From Niastella yeongjuensis (lineage in GTDB: Bacteria; Bacteroidota; Bacteroidia; Chitinophagales; Chitinophagaceae), in the NCBI RefSeq assembly GCF_900110245.1, contig NZ_FOCZ01000011.1:124001-188000 (forward strand): a DNA stretch of 64,000 bases, in the 5' to 3' direction. Position numbers and translations under genes: made by a program. The notes under the pieces were generated by a model. It did no database searches and was not told the DNA's origin. It worked only from the letters and a program-made list of their open reading frames with translations. Positions 26,452 to 36,723 of the stretch are shown here, piece by piece (the first letter of the stretch is position 1; each line of letters starts with the position of its first letter).

Positions 26452-26934
26452 ATGGAAGGACTTGACCAGATAGACACCCAGATTCTGGATCTTTTACAGC
26501 ACGATGCAAGAGTTACTACCAAGGAACTGGCCGATAAATTAGGCCTCACCATTACGCCCGTTTCGGTTCGCATTAAAAAACTGGAAGAGGCGGGTTATAT
26601 AAAGCGGTATGTGGCTATTCTGGACAGGGATAAAGTAGGAAAAGCGTTGATCGCTTTTACCAGTGTTCAATTACGGGAACATACGCAATCTGCACTCAAG
26701 GCCTTTGAACAAAAAAGCGTGAAGATCAAAGAAGTGATGGAGTGTTACCGGCTTACCGGCAACTTCGACTTTCTGCTTAAAATTGCCATCCGGGATATGA
26801 GGGAATACAACGATTTCCTGATGAATAAACTTTCTACCCTTCCGAATATAGGCTCGGTACAAACCTATTTTGTGTTGTCGGAAGGGAAATCAGAAACGGC
26901 TTATCCGCTTGATATTAATTTATCTGCCCGTTAA
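26452..26934 (+). CDS. Lrp/AsnC family transcriptional regulator
   Basis: A 160-residue regulator. N-terminal winged HTH: LDQIDTQILDLLQHDARVTT, then LADKLGLTITPVSVRIKKLEEAGYIKRYVAILD. The C-terminal RAM/effector domain has ALIAFTSVQL and MECYRLTGNFDFLLKIAI. Lrp proteins bind amino acids and oligomerise. Its divergent neighbour is only a decayed gene tail, so it may be an orphan regulator or act elsewhere. Confidence 0.93.
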   Translation: MEGLDQIDTQILDLLQHDARVTTKELADKLGLTITPVSVRIKKLEEAGYIKRYVAILDRDKVGKALIAFTSVQLREHTQSALKAFEQKSVKIKEVMECYRLTGNFDFLLKIAIRDMREYNDFLMNKLSTLPNIGSVQTYFVLSEGKSETAYPLDINLSAR

Positions 26935-27059
26935 TTGCAACACACTTATTGGCTAAAAATGCGCAGTTATCCCTTTAAACTGCACGAATATCTAATTTTA
27001 ATTTTCCTTCACATTGTTTTTGATAGTTTGGTGCATCGCTTAACTATAAATGATCGGTC

Positions 27060-27989
27060 ATGAAATTTCAAACTTTTACTTATTTATTAATTGTCGCACT
27101 CTTTTCCTGCAATAAAGACAAGGATAATGATCCACAGGTCAGTGACCCGGAGTGGAAATCAATTGCTAATTTTCCCGGTATCGGTCGGCAGAATGCGGTC
27201 ACTTTTACTATTGGTCAAAAAGGATACATGGGTTTAGGAAATGGAGATGGCAATTCTCCTTATAATGACTTATGGGAATACGATCCTGCCAATGATTCCT
27301 GGGGCCGAAAAGTTGATTTTCCCGGAACACCACGCCTGGCACCTGCTGGTTTCGGCATTGGGAATAAGGGCTATGTTGTGAATGGCATTTGCGATTGTAA
27401 TGATTTCTGGGAATTTAGTCTTGTTAAAGAATCCTGGACGCGCAAGGCTGACTTCCCGGTAAAAGATCTTTATTATGCTGCCACTTTTGTGATTAACGAT
27501 AAAGCATACGTAGCCACTGGTATGTATGGTACCGTTTTACAAAAATGGCTTTGGGAATATGACCCTCAGTCAGATAAGTGGACCCGAAAGAATGATTTTC
27601 CTGGAATCGGGATGGATGACGCAACGGGTTTCTCCATAGATGGTAAAGGTTATATAGCGGGTGGAAACCGGGCCACTGGAACAAGTAAGGAATTGTGGCA
27701 ATACGATCCTACATCAGACACCTGGACCCGAAAAGCAGACCTTCCCCAATCCACAATGGGATCTGTAGCGTTTACTGTAAACAATAAGGGCTATGTAGGT
27801 TTAAGTAACATGGGAAATAAATTTTGGGAGTATGATCCCGCTGCAGATACCTGGCGCAAATCCACCACTTATTCTGGCGGCAATGCAGAAGGTGCCAGCG
27901 CATTTACAATTAACAACAACGCGTATATAGGTTTAGGAGCATCAGCGTGGACTGTATACCCCAATGAAATGTGGCAGTTAACATTTTAA
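27060..27989 (+). CDS. Kelch-repeat lipoprotein
   Basis: A 309-residue lipoprotein (lipobox ALFSCNK, Cys near 17). The mature part is a chain of ~6 kelch blades with the pattern LWEYDPANDSWGRKVDFPG, LWEYDPQSDKWTRKNDFPG, LWQYDPTSDTWTRKADLP, alternating with GYxGxG strands. This predicts a six-blade propeller exposed at the cell surface. It is probably a binding protein; no catalytic Cys-Tyr pair of galactose oxidase is evident. Monocistronic with a terminator after it. Confidence 0.85.
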   Translation: MKFQTFTYLLIVALFSCNKDKDNDPQVSDPEWKSIANFPGIGRQNAVTFTIGQKGYMGLGNGDGNSPYNDLWEYDPANDSWGRKVDFPGTPRLAPAGFGIGNKGYVVNGICDCNDFWEFSLVKESWTRKADFPVKDLYYAATFVINDKAYVATGMYGTVLQKWLWEYDPQSDKWTRKNDFPGIGMDDATGFSIDGKGYIAGGNRATGTSKELWQYDPTSDTWTRKADLPQSTMGSVAFTVNNKGYVGLSNMGNKFWEYDPAADTWRKSTTYSGGNAEGASAFTINNNAYIGLGASAWTVYPNEMWQLTF

Positions 27990-28015
27990 TCTTAAAGCTA
28001 TCGCTTAAATAAGGA

Positions 28016-28050
28016 AAGCCGTCTCGAAAGTAATTTTGAGGCGGCTTAGT
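28016..28050 (+). terminator. Terminator after the kelch gene
   Basis: AAGCCG.CTC, loop, GAG.CGGCTT followed by AGTTTT, before the converging T9SS gene. Confidence 0.65.
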
Positions 28051-28075
28051 TTTACACGTACTGTTTTATACTACA

Positions 28076-29545
28076 TCATAATTTCAACAGCAATAACACT
28101 TCCTTATCCAGTCCCTGGGTGAATTCAAAATAATACAGGCCTAACCGGTAGTTCTGCCCCATGCGGAATGATTGTGCAACCTGCAGGTCCTGCCGCTGTT
28201 CCACAAACCCGCCCAAGGCATTGTACACTTTCATACTTACCGGCTGGTTGGGATTACCATTTTTAATGGTGATCAAAAAGTTGCTGTAAGAAGGATTGGG
28301 ATTGCCGGTTACATTCAACGCCGGATAATCGGGCCCGGGTGCACAGGCGCCAATACAATCCCCGTGTCTGATGTGTGCAAGGGCTGCCAGCTTCGAGGTT
28401 GTTATCCCATTTCCGTTGTGGCAGATCTTTAGCTTGTCCGGGATGGTGACCGTTACTGTTTGGGGCTGACTGGTGAACACCCCATCGCCTACTGTTGTTA
28501 ACAGGGTATAGCTTTTACGCGTCAGGTCTGCCAGACCGAGATCTGCAATTGTTATTTTACCAGTGGCTTCATTAACTGCAAAGATGCCGGCGCCGGTTCC
28601 ACCCACCAACTGCCAATGCCAGGTAGTAAAACCAGGATCATTGGTATCGTCGGCATCTGTCGCTGTGATACGCCCTGGTTCATTACAGGCACCGCCATCC
28701 AGCGCAAAGCTGATGCCCGCCGGAATTACGGGCGCATTGTCATTTGCATTGATAAGATTAATCGTAATGGTTTCACTCGCACTTTTATTATATCCATCCG
28801 TTACGTTTACAATAAGCGTATAAGACCGTATGGGTGACTCGAAGTCAGACAGCGTACTATCTTTTACGATCACATTGCCGGTAATTGCATCAATGCCAAA
28901 TACTGCAGCGCCGGTTCCACCCGTTACATTCCAGTTTTGAAACTCGGTCCCTGCATCGGGATCAGTGGCCCCTACGGGACCAACAACTGCATCTCGATTC
29001 GATTTTTCGCTAACAGCCAATGCCTGACCGGCGGTAATTACTGGCGGCAGCCCGCAATTGCTTCCCTCTGTTCCTTTGCCCGTAACAGTAGCGTTTGAGG
29101 TGGTCAATAATATTTTATCCAGCCTGGCGCCATCTTCCCGGTAGGCAATGGTAAGCGTGTGCTGTCCCACTGTTAAGTTAGCATTTGCCAGTCGCATCCA
29201 CATCCAGCCTGAGGTCGTCAGGTTGTTTACGGTTACAAAAGTGCCACTATCGAATTGTATCCAGTAGCTATCATCATTCGCGCTGGGGCAGTTGAGCCGC
29301 GCCATTACATTATACGCAGCGGCGCTGTCTATCGTAAACGGCAATACGACGGAACCGGTTGCACCGGCGGGCGCAGTGGTGGTACTGTTCAACCCATTTA
29401 CCACTACATATTTTCCATTCGAAGCAGCCGTATCGGTCACTACCTGCCAGTCGGAACCAATAGTAGCGCATTCCGGTTCCATCCAAATTCTGACACCAAC
29501 GGGTTCTGATGGCAATACAGGATTTCCCGTTCCCCACCATTTGTA
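28076..29545 (-). pseudogene. C-terminal half of the CE15 gene (CBM, cadherin-like, T9SS tail) after an in-frame TGA
   Basis: In frame with the esterase upstream and separated from it only by a TGA at 29546-29548. Immediately after the stop the frame reads YKWWGTGNPVLPSEPVGVRI, the normal linker of such proteins. Then come a CBM6/35-like beta-sandwich (EPECATIGSDWQVV to GARLDKILL), two cadherin-like repeats (NWNVTGG..GAAVFGIDAITGNVIV and WHWQLVGG..GAGIFAVNEATGKITI), a CHNGNG..HGDCIGAC zinc-like or disulphide motif, and a T9SS sorting domain. Without readthrough this part is not made, unless translation restarts at the TTG at 29515. The absence of other lesions suggests a recent mutation. Confidence 0.8.
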
Positions 29546-30778
29546 TCAGCGTTGATAATCCATATCGGGATAGGGGTTTACTGCAATGGCGGTATTGGCG
29601 TTTGTATTGCCCAGCAGAAATTTTTCTACAAATGCTTCAATCGCCGGCTTCTGCGCATCGGGGATGGCGCAATGATTATGTCCGCCATCGATGTAAAACC
29701 CAAAGCGGTCGCCAATGCCAAAGGTTTTCCAAACCTCCTGCGCTGCACGGGCCGACACATAACAGGAAGGGTTAGCCAGCCAGGTAAAATCGGTATTACC
29801 GGTAACCAGCAAAGCCCTGGGCGCTACCATAGCCATTAGTTCATGATGATCGTGTGGCAGCTTCGACACATTTGTTCCTGCAAACTGGAACATGCTTTCT
29901 TTAAACCATTCATGACTGGTAGAACCTAATTTTTCTACATCCCCGAGGGTTTCTGAAACACGCCAGGCCGGTGCACCGCCCCCACCCGACTCCTGGGCAA
30001 TGGTCAACGCAATGCGTTCATCAAAAGCGCCGGCAAACAAGGCCATTTTACCAGCGTAGGAGCAACCGGTTACCCCGAGGTGTTTCAGGTCTATCGGCAA
30101 ACTGGACTTCACCAGTTCCAACCCATCAATAATACGGCTTACACCCCAGGCCCAGGCACTGTACTGGCCAATATTATCCCGGTTAAAATTGGGGTACAAT
30201 CGGAAATAAGGATCTGTTGCCTGCGGTGTAGGATACGTAGTAACCTGGTTATGCGTGAAGGTGATGCGCGCAATGTTGCGGCTGGTAAAAATATCGGCTG
30301 GTAAACTGCCATTCAAACTGTTCATCCCTATTACGGCGGGAAATGGGCCAGTACCTGCAGGGAGTGAAATGGCTGAACTCAGTGTAAGCGTTTGTCCGTT
30401 TACGGTAACAATAACCTGCAGGGTACCGGTGGTAGGTGTAGCGCCGGGTATCCAGGTTGCGGAAATGGTATCGGGCCGGTTGGGTTTGGGACCGATCTCA
30501 TAATTTTCAATTTCTGCCTTTATTTCACTGCGGCGGCGCGCCCAGTCGGTGAAATTAGTAGAGCGCCCACTGCCGTTCGACCACATAAACGGATCGGGCA
30601 AGGGTTCTATGGCAGACAGCTGATCAAGGGTAGGCAGCGGCGGTAGTGGATAACCGGCACCGGTATTTTCTACAGGATAAACAAGCGGAAGCTGGGCGCC
30701 TGAGCCCAGGCCAATAAAGAGCAGGAAAAGGCAGGCAATAGTGATCCTTACCTGCGAAGCAGCTAAAATTCTTTTCAT
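29546..30778 (-). CDS. CE15-like glucuronoyl esterase catalytic domain, ended by premature TGA
   Basis: A 410-residue product with signal peptide (ITIACLFLLFIGLGSGAQ). The fold is that of CE15 4-O-methyl-glucuronoyl methylesterases, which cut lignin-glucuronoxylan ester links. Catalytic parts are visible: nucleophile in TGCSYAGKMALF (Ser240), acidic residue in QESGGGGAP (Glu263), and His in IDGGHNHC (His367/369). The classical GCSRxGK arginine is Tyr here, a variant clade. The catalytic domain is complete, but the protein stops at DMDYQR before its CBM and T9SS tail. It could therefore be active yet released in the periplasm rather than exported. Confidence 0.85.
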   Translation of the reverse strand: MKRILAASQVRITIACLFLLFIGLGSGAQLPLVYPVENTGAGYPLPPLPTLDQLSAIEPLPDPFMWSNGSGRSTNFTDWARRRSEIKAEIENYEIGPKPNRPDTISATWIPGATPTTGTLQVIVTVNGQTLTLSSAISLPAGTGPFPAVIGMNSLNGSLPADIFTSRNIARITFTHNQVTTYPTPQATDPYFRLYPNFNRDNIGQYSAWAWGVSRIIDGLELVKSSLPIDLKHLGVTGCSYAGKMALFAGAFDERIALTIAQESGGGGAPAWRVSETLGDVEKLGSTSHEWFKESMFQFAGTNVSKLPHDHHELMAMVAPRALLVTGNTDFTWLANPSCYVSARAAQEVWKTFGIGDRFGFYIDGGHNHCAIPDAQKPAIEAFVEKFLLGNTNANTAIAVNPYPDMDYQR

Positions 30779-30912
30779 AGCAAGCGTGGTTTAATCGTTA
30801 ATGAATAATGGTAATTAATAATGCAACCGATTTCATTATTAAATTTAAATTATTCCGATTACTCCCGCTTCCAACAGTCAAATTAAATTGTAACCGTTTT
30901 CATTAATTTCAT

Positions 30913-30945
30913 AAAAAAGGGCCTCCCGGTAAAACCGGGAAGCCC
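30913..30945 (-). terminator. Terminator of the ThuA gene
   Basis: GGGC.TCCCGG, TAAAA, CCGGGA.GCCC, with six A on the left that become the U tract of the minus-strand transcript. Confidence 0.8.
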
Positions 30946-30969
30946 ACACTTATTAGAACCAATTACCAT

Positions 30970-32877
30970 TTATTTCTTCTTCTGCACTTTTACTCTTTTA
31001 TGGAAATCACCGCTTGAAATATCCAGGATATACATGCCGGTAGGAAGCGTGCTTCCATCGAGTGTATAGTTACCCTGACGGTTATTTACATTGTAGTGCA
31101 GTATTTGTTTACCTGAGAAATCATATACAGTTACTGTATGTGAAGCATATTTTTCAGGCACGGTGTAATGCAATTGTGTAGTGAATGGGTTTGGATAGGC
31201 ATCTTTCACCGAAGGTGACATGCCGGTCACGAGGTTTTGTACCGCGGCCATTCTTGCCGTGCTCACGATGGAGAAGTTGAATTTCTCCCAGGCGTCGGCA
31301 GTTGGGCGGGTGCAGGTCATGGCCTCTTCACCATTTTCTGAGCTTACAAAGAAACCATTGTTGCCACGCAGTGAAATAGAACCATCAGCATTCACGATCC
31401 AGTCGAAAGCTTCCCAGCCTTGTGGTGCAGGGCGATTGGCGGTCATGGCTTTGGTACCGTTTTCTGATGACACATACTGACCCATGCTGCGCAGGTTCAC
31501 TTTTCCGTTACCGGCATCCAGCACAGTAAACTGCTCCCAGGTTTGTGGGGCGGTTCTTGTACAGGTCATGGCTTTGGTGCCATTTTCACCACTTACATAA
31601 AAACCATTGTTTCCTCTCAGGGTAATAACCTGGCCAATTGGCGCGGTGTTGCCCGGGTTATTTGGTGTTGAAGTAGCAAGAGAGAACCAGTTGAGGTTAT
31701 AACCACCAACCGGAGCCTGTATTCTCAATGTTTGTTCACCGGCAGCCAGCACCACACTATCGGTGATGGTTGTCCAGGTTTGCCAGGCGCCTGTAGCTGG
31801 TACTACAGTAGTAGCCAGTATTACAGTTGAATCTTTTTTCAATTGAATGCTGCCGCCTCCGGCTTCGCTGGCCACACGGTATTGAACGGTATACGTACCG
31901 GCAGTTTGTACATTCACTTTATAATCCATCCAGTCGCCTGCATCGATATAACCCACATTTGAACCACCACCTGCATCGGTAGTAGTTTCGGTTTGAATAC
32001 CACTCATATTGGTATAGTTCTCAGCCTGTACCGTACCGGGAATTGACACGGCAGGAGCAGGACCTGAAGGTTGTCCGCCCAACCACATAATGGCATCGAT
32101 GATGAACTTGTTCTGGGTTTCGCTGCCAAATGTAGATGACAGCCCAACGTTGGTAGAATAGTTCATAGCGTTGTGCCCGAAGTTGGCATACACCATTTTA
32201 TAATTCTTGTTCGTCCAAACGATGGGGTAATAACCACTGGTCCATTTTTGAGTAGTGCCTAAAGGAAAGCTGGAAGGATCAACAGAGCAAAGTACTTTAA
32301 TGTTGCTGTTGTTGCGCAGGTCATTGGTCCAGCTGTACCATTCACTTACTGATGAAGTAAAAGTGGTTGGCAGGCGCAGCGTGCTGGGATGTGTGCGGTC
32401 TTCACATTTCAAAGTAGCCTTGGTTGGTTCCCAGGTATTGTCGCGGAAGTTACCGGAACCCAGGAAGGTGTTGTAATACCAGCTCCAGGAGCCGGCATTA
32501 TCTGTCCAGGCACTAACGTGAAAGCCCATCCAGCGACCGCCGTTTTCCATGTATTGCTGGAATGCGGCGCGTTGGGCAGCTCCTGTAGGGGCATCATCCA
32601 AAAAGAGCACTACCTGGTAGTTCTTCAGGAAGTTTGCATTCAGGTTGTCCCAGTTGTTGGTGGCAGTGTAAGAAAAGCCATATTGAGCCGCCAGGTTGGT
32701 GAACCAGGGGTTGGCTTCTTTTACAAAATTAATGTGGGCTGCATCCCAGGTGCCATTGTAAAAGGCTACTACCTTAAACTTGGGCGTTTGAGCGGTCGCG
32801 CTAAATACTGTTGACAGTAATAGCATGAGAATGGACATAGAAAGCACTAGCTGCTTTCGTAGCTTGTAAATCTTCAT
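30970..32877 (-). CDS. Secreted ThuA - CBM6 - fascin-like - T9SS protein
   Basis: A 635-residue exported protein. Signal peptide ([21 protein letters not shown]); ThuA/GATase-like domain ~35-265 ([29 protein letters not shown]); CBM6-type module ~275-400 ([19 protein letters not shown]); a beta-trefoil/fascin-like domain ~415-540 with three near-repeats containing [33 protein letters not shown] and [17 protein letters not shown]; and a T9SS C-terminal domain with [16 protein letters not shown]. ThuA relates to trehalose utilisation. Together with the CBM and trefoil it suggests a surface glycan-targeting enzyme or binding protein. Adjacent to the CE15 gene on the same strand. Confidence 0.9.
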   Translation of the reverse strand: MKIYKLRKQLVLSMSILMLLLSTVFSATAQTPKFKVVAFYNGTWDAAHINFVKEANPWFTNLAAQYGFSYTATNNWDNLNANFLKNYQVVLFLDDAPTGAAQRAAFQQYMENGGRWMGFHVSAWTDNAGSWSWYYNTFLGSGNFRDNTWEPTKATLKCEDRTHPSTLRLPTTFTSSVSEWYSWTNDLRNNSNIKVLCSVDPSSFPLGTTQKWTSGYYPIVWTNKNYKMVYANFGHNAMNYSTNVGLSSTFGSETQNKFIIDAIMWLGGQPSGPAPAVSIPGTVQAENYTNMSGIQTETTTDAGGGSNVGYIDAGDWMDYKVNVQTAGTYTVQYRVASEAGGGSIQLKKDSTVILATTVVPATGAWQTWTTITDSVVLAAGEQTLRIQAPVGGYNLNWFSLATSTPNNPGNTAPIGQVITLRGNNGFYVSGENGTKAMTCTRTAPQTWEQFTVLDAGNGKVNLRSMGQYVSSENGTKAMTANRPAPQGWEAFDWIVNADGSISLRGNNGFFVSSENGEEAMTCTRPTADAWEKFNFSIVSTARMAAVQNLVTGMSPSVKDAYPNPFTTQLHYTVPEKYASHTVTVYDFSGKQILHYNVNNRQGNYTLDGSTLPTGMYILDISSGDFHKRVKVQKKK

Positions 32878-33213
32878 GAGGGCACGATTTTTTAGTTAAA
32901 CAAATGTCTAATTAGCGCGTCGAAATTAAATAAATAAACCCCTACCGGGTTAAATGTGAACAATTTATCAAAGTAGTTGTTTTCTCCATATAACACTCAT
33001 TAATTCTGTTTCGGTTATACATTAAGTAAAGGCTCAACTTATCAAGCATCCCTATATTTTCTTCCCCTGATGACTGCTGTATTGAAACCGTTCATTTCAT
33101 TGTATCAAAACCGGACGCCCAATACACCGGCAACCTTGTAACCTACTTATTTTTACGCGGTTACAAACTGGCATTTATTTCGTAATTGCGTCAACTATAC
33201 CGAAACCAAAGCT
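32878..33213. other. Divergent intergenic region
   Basis: 336 bp between the minus-strand ThuA gene and the plus-strand permease gene. It should hold both promoters. I find no exact TAnnTTTG on either strand and no strong hairpin. Confidence 0.4.
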
Positions 33214-35595
33214 ATGTTCACCAATTATTTAAAAACCGCCTGGCGTAATCTTTTTAAGAGCAAGGTCTCTTCTATTATTAATATCAGCGGCCTGGCTGTG
33301 GGTATGGCTGTAGCCATTCTCATTGCACTCTGGGTGTACGATGAAGTAAGCTATGATACGTATCATAAAAACTATGATCGCATTGTACAGGTAATGCAAC
33401 ACCAGCTTTTCAATGGTAAATATGAAACGCAGATGTCTAATCCGTATGTAATGGCAGAAGAGATCAGGCGAACGTACGGCAATGGGTTTAAATATGTGAT
33501 ACAGTCTTCCTGGAACTATGACCATGGTCTCGTTTACGGCGATAAAATAATTTTACAAGCAGGCAGTTTCATGGAGCCGGAAATGGTTGATATGTTGAGT
33601 CTGAAAATACTCGCCGGCTCAAAAGACGGGTTAAGGGAAATGAATTCCATCATCCTTTCGCAATCCGTTGCCACGGCTATTTTTGGCAAGGAAGATCCCA
33701 TTGGGAAAATGGTACGCGTCGATAATAAGTCGAACGTGAAGGTTACCGCGGTATATGAAGACCTGCCGGACAATACCAGCTTTCGCCAACTTACTTTTGT
33801 GCTGCCCTGGCAACTATATTTGAGCCAGAACCAATGGATAAAACAAATGGAAACTCCCTGGGGAAGCAACTTTACCCAAACTTATGCCCAGGTAGCCGAC
33901 AATGTGGATATAGAAACATTGTCGAAACGCATCCGCGATGTGAAGCTGAACAAAACAGCTGCGGAGGATAAGCAGTATAAGCCTATCGTTTTCCTGCACC
34001 CCATGCGAAAATGGCACCTGTATGAACAATGGAAGGAAGGGATCAATACCGGCGGGCGCATTGAAACGGTTTGGCTGTTCGGTATCATTGGCATATTTGT
34101 ATTACTGCTGGCCTGCATCAACTTTATGAACCTGAGTACCGCCCGGTCTGAAAAAAGGGCCAAAGAAGTAGGCGTTAGAAAAACCATCGGTTCAAACAGA
34201 AAACAACTGGTTGTACAATTCTTTAGTGAATCTGTATTAACGGCGGTGATCGCTTTTGTATTTTCCATTTTACTGGTAAGCCTTATTATGCCGTTCTTCA
34301 ATTCCGTTGCTGATAAAAAAATGGCCATCCCCTGGCTTAATCCCCTGTTCTGGCTGATCGGTATTTGCCTCAGCATACTCACCGGTTTGCTGGCCGGGGT
34401 ATACCCTGCTTTGTTCCTTTCTTCTTTTCAACCGGTAAAAGTATTGAAGGGAACCTACCGTGTCGGCCGTTTTGCTTCGCTACCAAGAAAAGTATTGGTA
34501 GTAGCCCAGTTCACTATTTCCATAGTACTGATCATTGGGACCATTATAGTATACAAACAGATCAACCTGGGCATGCAACGGCCTATAGGATATGTACGCG
34601 ATGGATTGATCTCCCATGACATTTCTGAAGTAAAGCATAAACACTTTGAAGCGTTGCGTTCAGAACTGAAAAACTCCGGCGCCGTGGTGGAGATGGCCGA
34701 ATCTGGCAGCCCAACCACGGGTGTATGGAATACCAATGGCGGTTTCGATTGGGAAGGCAAAGACCCCAACTTTGCGGTTGACTTCCCTAATAATGCCAAT
34801 ACCTGGGAGTACGGCAAAACAATAGGCTGGAAAATAAAACAGGGCCGCGACTTTTCCCGCGAGTTTGCTTCCGATTCTACCGCCTTTATCTTAAACGAAT
34901 CGGCTGTAGCCTTTATGGGGTTAAAAGATCCGATTGGTAAGATCATACACTGGAACAAAAAACCGTATCACATTATTGGCGTGGTAGAAGACATGCTGGT
35001 ACAATCGCCTTATAAACCGGTACGCGCTGCGCTCTGGCATATTTCAACAGACCCGGAAAATTTGTTCATTATGAAAATGAACCCTACCTGGAGTGTTAAC
35101 AGAGCGCTGGCCAAAATTGAAAGCATCTTCAAAAAATACGATCCGGCTTCCCCCTTTAAAGCCCAATTTGCCGATGAACAGTTTGCTGAAAAATTCGATA
35201 ACGAGAAGCGGATTGGTCAACTATCCACTTTCTTTGCGATCCTCGCGGTGTTTATATCCTGCCTGGGTTTGTTTGGCTTAACCTCGTTCATGGCCGAACA
35301 ACGGGTAAAGGAGATCGGTATCCGCAATGTGCTGGGCGCATCGATGATGAGCATCTGGCAATTGCTTTCTAAAGACTTTATTCTGCTGGTGTGCCTGTCG
35401 TGCCTGATAGCCATTCCCATCGCCTCTTATTACATGCATACCTGGTTACAGAAATATGATTTCAGAACAGATATCTCATGGTGGGTATTTGCTTTATCTG
35501 CCGGAGGTGCGCTGGTCATTACGTTGATCACCGTAAGTTTTCAGGCTATTAAAGCGGCACTGGCAAATCCGGTAAAAAGTTTGCGGACGGAATAG
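33214..35595 (+). CDS. FtsX/MacB-type ABC transporter permease
   Basis: A 793-residue membrane protein with the duplicated MacB layout of Bacteroidota: TM helix (~20-42), periplasmic MacB-PCD domain (~45-245), three TM helices (IIGIFVLLLACINFMNLSTAR; LTAVIAFVFSILLVSLI; LIGICLSILTGLLAGVYPA), a second TM and MacB domain (~430-640), and three final TMs. The coupling helices ARSEKRAKEVGVRKTIG and RVKEIGIRNVLGAS are both present. Such proteins usually act with an ATPase in exporting peptides or lipids, or in mechanotransmission. No ATPase gene is adjacent, so the partner is elsewhere. Confidence 0.92.
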   Translation: MFTNYLKTAWRNLFKSKVSSIINISGLAVGMAVAILIALWVYDEVSYDTYHKNYDRIVQVMQHQLFNGKYETQMSNPYVMAEEIRRTYGNGFKYVIQSSWNYDHGLVYGDKIILQAGSFMEPEMVDMLSLKILAGSKDGLREMNSIILSQSVATAIFGKEDPIGKMVRVDNKSNVKVTAVYEDLPDNTSFRQLTFVLPWQLYLSQNQWIKQMETPWGSNFTQTYAQVADNVDIETLSKRIRDVKLNKTAAEDKQYKPIVFLHPMRKWHLYEQWKEGINTGGRIETVWLFGIIGIFVLLLACINFMNLSTARSEKRAKEVGVRKTIGSNRKQLVVQFFSESVLTAVIAFVFSILLVSLIMPFFNSVADKKMAIPWLNPLFWLIGICLSILTGLLAGVYPALFLSSFQPVKVLKGTYRVGRFASLPRKVLVVAQFTISIVLIIGTIIVYKQINLGMQRPIGYVRDGLISHDISEVKHKHFEALRSELKNSGAVVEMAESGSPTTGVWNTNGGFDWEGKDPNFAVDFPNNANTWEYGKTIGWKIKQGRDFSREFASDSTAFILNESAVAFMGLKDPIGKIIHWNKKPYHIIGVVEDMLVQSPYKPVRAALWHISTDPENLFIMKMNPTWSVNRALAKIESIFKKYDPASPFKAQFADEQFAEKFDNEKRIGQLSTFFAILAVFISCLGLFGLTSFMAEQRVKEIGIRNVLGASMMSIWQLLSKDFILLVCLSCLIAIPIASYYMHTWLQKYDFRTDISWWVFALSAGGALVITLITVSFQAIKAALANPVKSLRTE

Positions 35596-35696
35596 AGAAA
35601 AGGCAGAAGGCAGCGGGCAGAAGGCAGAGATCCTTATCAACATGTTAACTTGTCAACCGGTTAACTTACAATCAATATATTTCCTACTTTCGAACC

Positions 35697-36617
35697 ATGC
35701 CATCAAAAAACCTTGTAGTTAAAACCCTTAACGAATTGTATGAACTCATGGGGCTTTCGCACGACATTGTCGACCAAACCTCGGGATTCTCTATTCTTTA
35801 CCTGCAAGACCTGTTCAAAGATTATCCGGTTTCTTCCATCCCCTTCCGGCCCAATTTCTTCAGCTTTCTTTTTATCAAAGACGCCTTTGGAAATTATACC
35901 ATCGACGACCTGAGTTTTCCCATGGTGCCTGGCACTGTTTATTTTACCAACCCCGGTAACTTCCGCAAGTTCATCTGGAACAGCGTTACCGATACCTGTC
36001 TGGTTGTTTTTACTGAATCTTATTTAAAAGAACAGGTACATCCTGACATTTACCGGGAATTCTCCTTCCTGCTTACCGAAACAGTAGAACCGCGGGTATT
36101 GACACCCGATCAATTCGCGATCATTGAAGAATTGTACAAATTCATTTACCGCGAACACCACGGCGATTCGCCTTATAAAAACAAGATCATCGGCAGTGCG
36201 GTGGTTACGCTTTTATTAAAGATCAAGGAGTATTTCTTTCAGGCTTACAACCCCATTTATGAAGGTAACCGCAGCTCCCAGATCGTAAAAACATTCAAAC
36301 AAAACCTGGAACAGCATTTCCGGGATCTCGCCAACGGCAAAACCGACGCTCAGCTGCGGGTTCAGGATTATGCCGATAAACAATTCCTGCATGTAAATTA
36401 CCTGTCCAGCGTAATTACAAGTAAAACCGGCAAATCCATCAGCGCCTGGATTGCCGATAAAACCATTGCCGAAGCCAAGGTAATGCTGCACGACAAACAA
36501 ATGAATATTAAGGAGATCGCCGGCAGATTAGGTTTTCTGGAAGCCTCCCATTTCAGTAATTATTTCAAGAAACACACCACTCAAAGTCCGGCCGACTACC
36601 GCAAACAGCTGGTTTAA
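35697..36617 (+). CDS. AraC family transcriptional regulator
   Basis: A 306-residue regulator. The N-terminal ~170 residues are a cupin-type sensor (SFPMVPGTVYFTNPGNFRKF). The C-terminal HTH pair: DKQFLHVNYLSSVITSKTGK and NIKEIAGRLGFLEASHFSNY followed by FKKHTTQSPADYRKQ. It is followed by an SDR gene and two NTF2-like genes on the same strand, a common Bacteroidota layout in which the AraC protein controls the downstream oxidoreductase. Confidence 0.9.
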   Translation: MPSKNLVVKTLNELYELMGLSHDIVDQTSGFSILYLQDLFKDYPVSSIPFRPNFFSFLFIKDAFGNYTIDDLSFPMVPGTVYFTNPGNFRKFIWNSVTDTCLVVFTESYLKEQVHPDIYREFSFLLTETVEPRVLTPDQFAIIEELYKFIYREHHGDSPYKNKIIGSAVVTLLLKIKEYFFQAYNPIYEGNRSSQIVKTFKQNLEQHFRDLANGKTDAQLRVQDYADKQFLHVNYLSSVITSKTGKSISAWIADKTIAEAKVMLHDKQMNIKEIAGRLGFLEASHFSNYFKKHTTQSPADYRKQLV

Positions 36618-36723
36618 CACCCATTCTTAGAATTTTGCAACTCTTGCTGTAATCTTTGTACGTTTCCGGGGCTGTTCATACACCATCTTTGTGTTATCAA
36701 ATCAAACAATAAAACAAAGAATT

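Noticed and set aside
29546-29548. TGA read as selenocysteine
   Set aside because: The expected residue is Trp in a linker, there is no redox site, and no SECIS-like hairpin is evident after the codon.
35601-35635. Short direct repeats GGCAGAAGGCAG after the permease gene
   Set aside because: Only a few copies of a simple 7-11 bp unit; too short to call an element.
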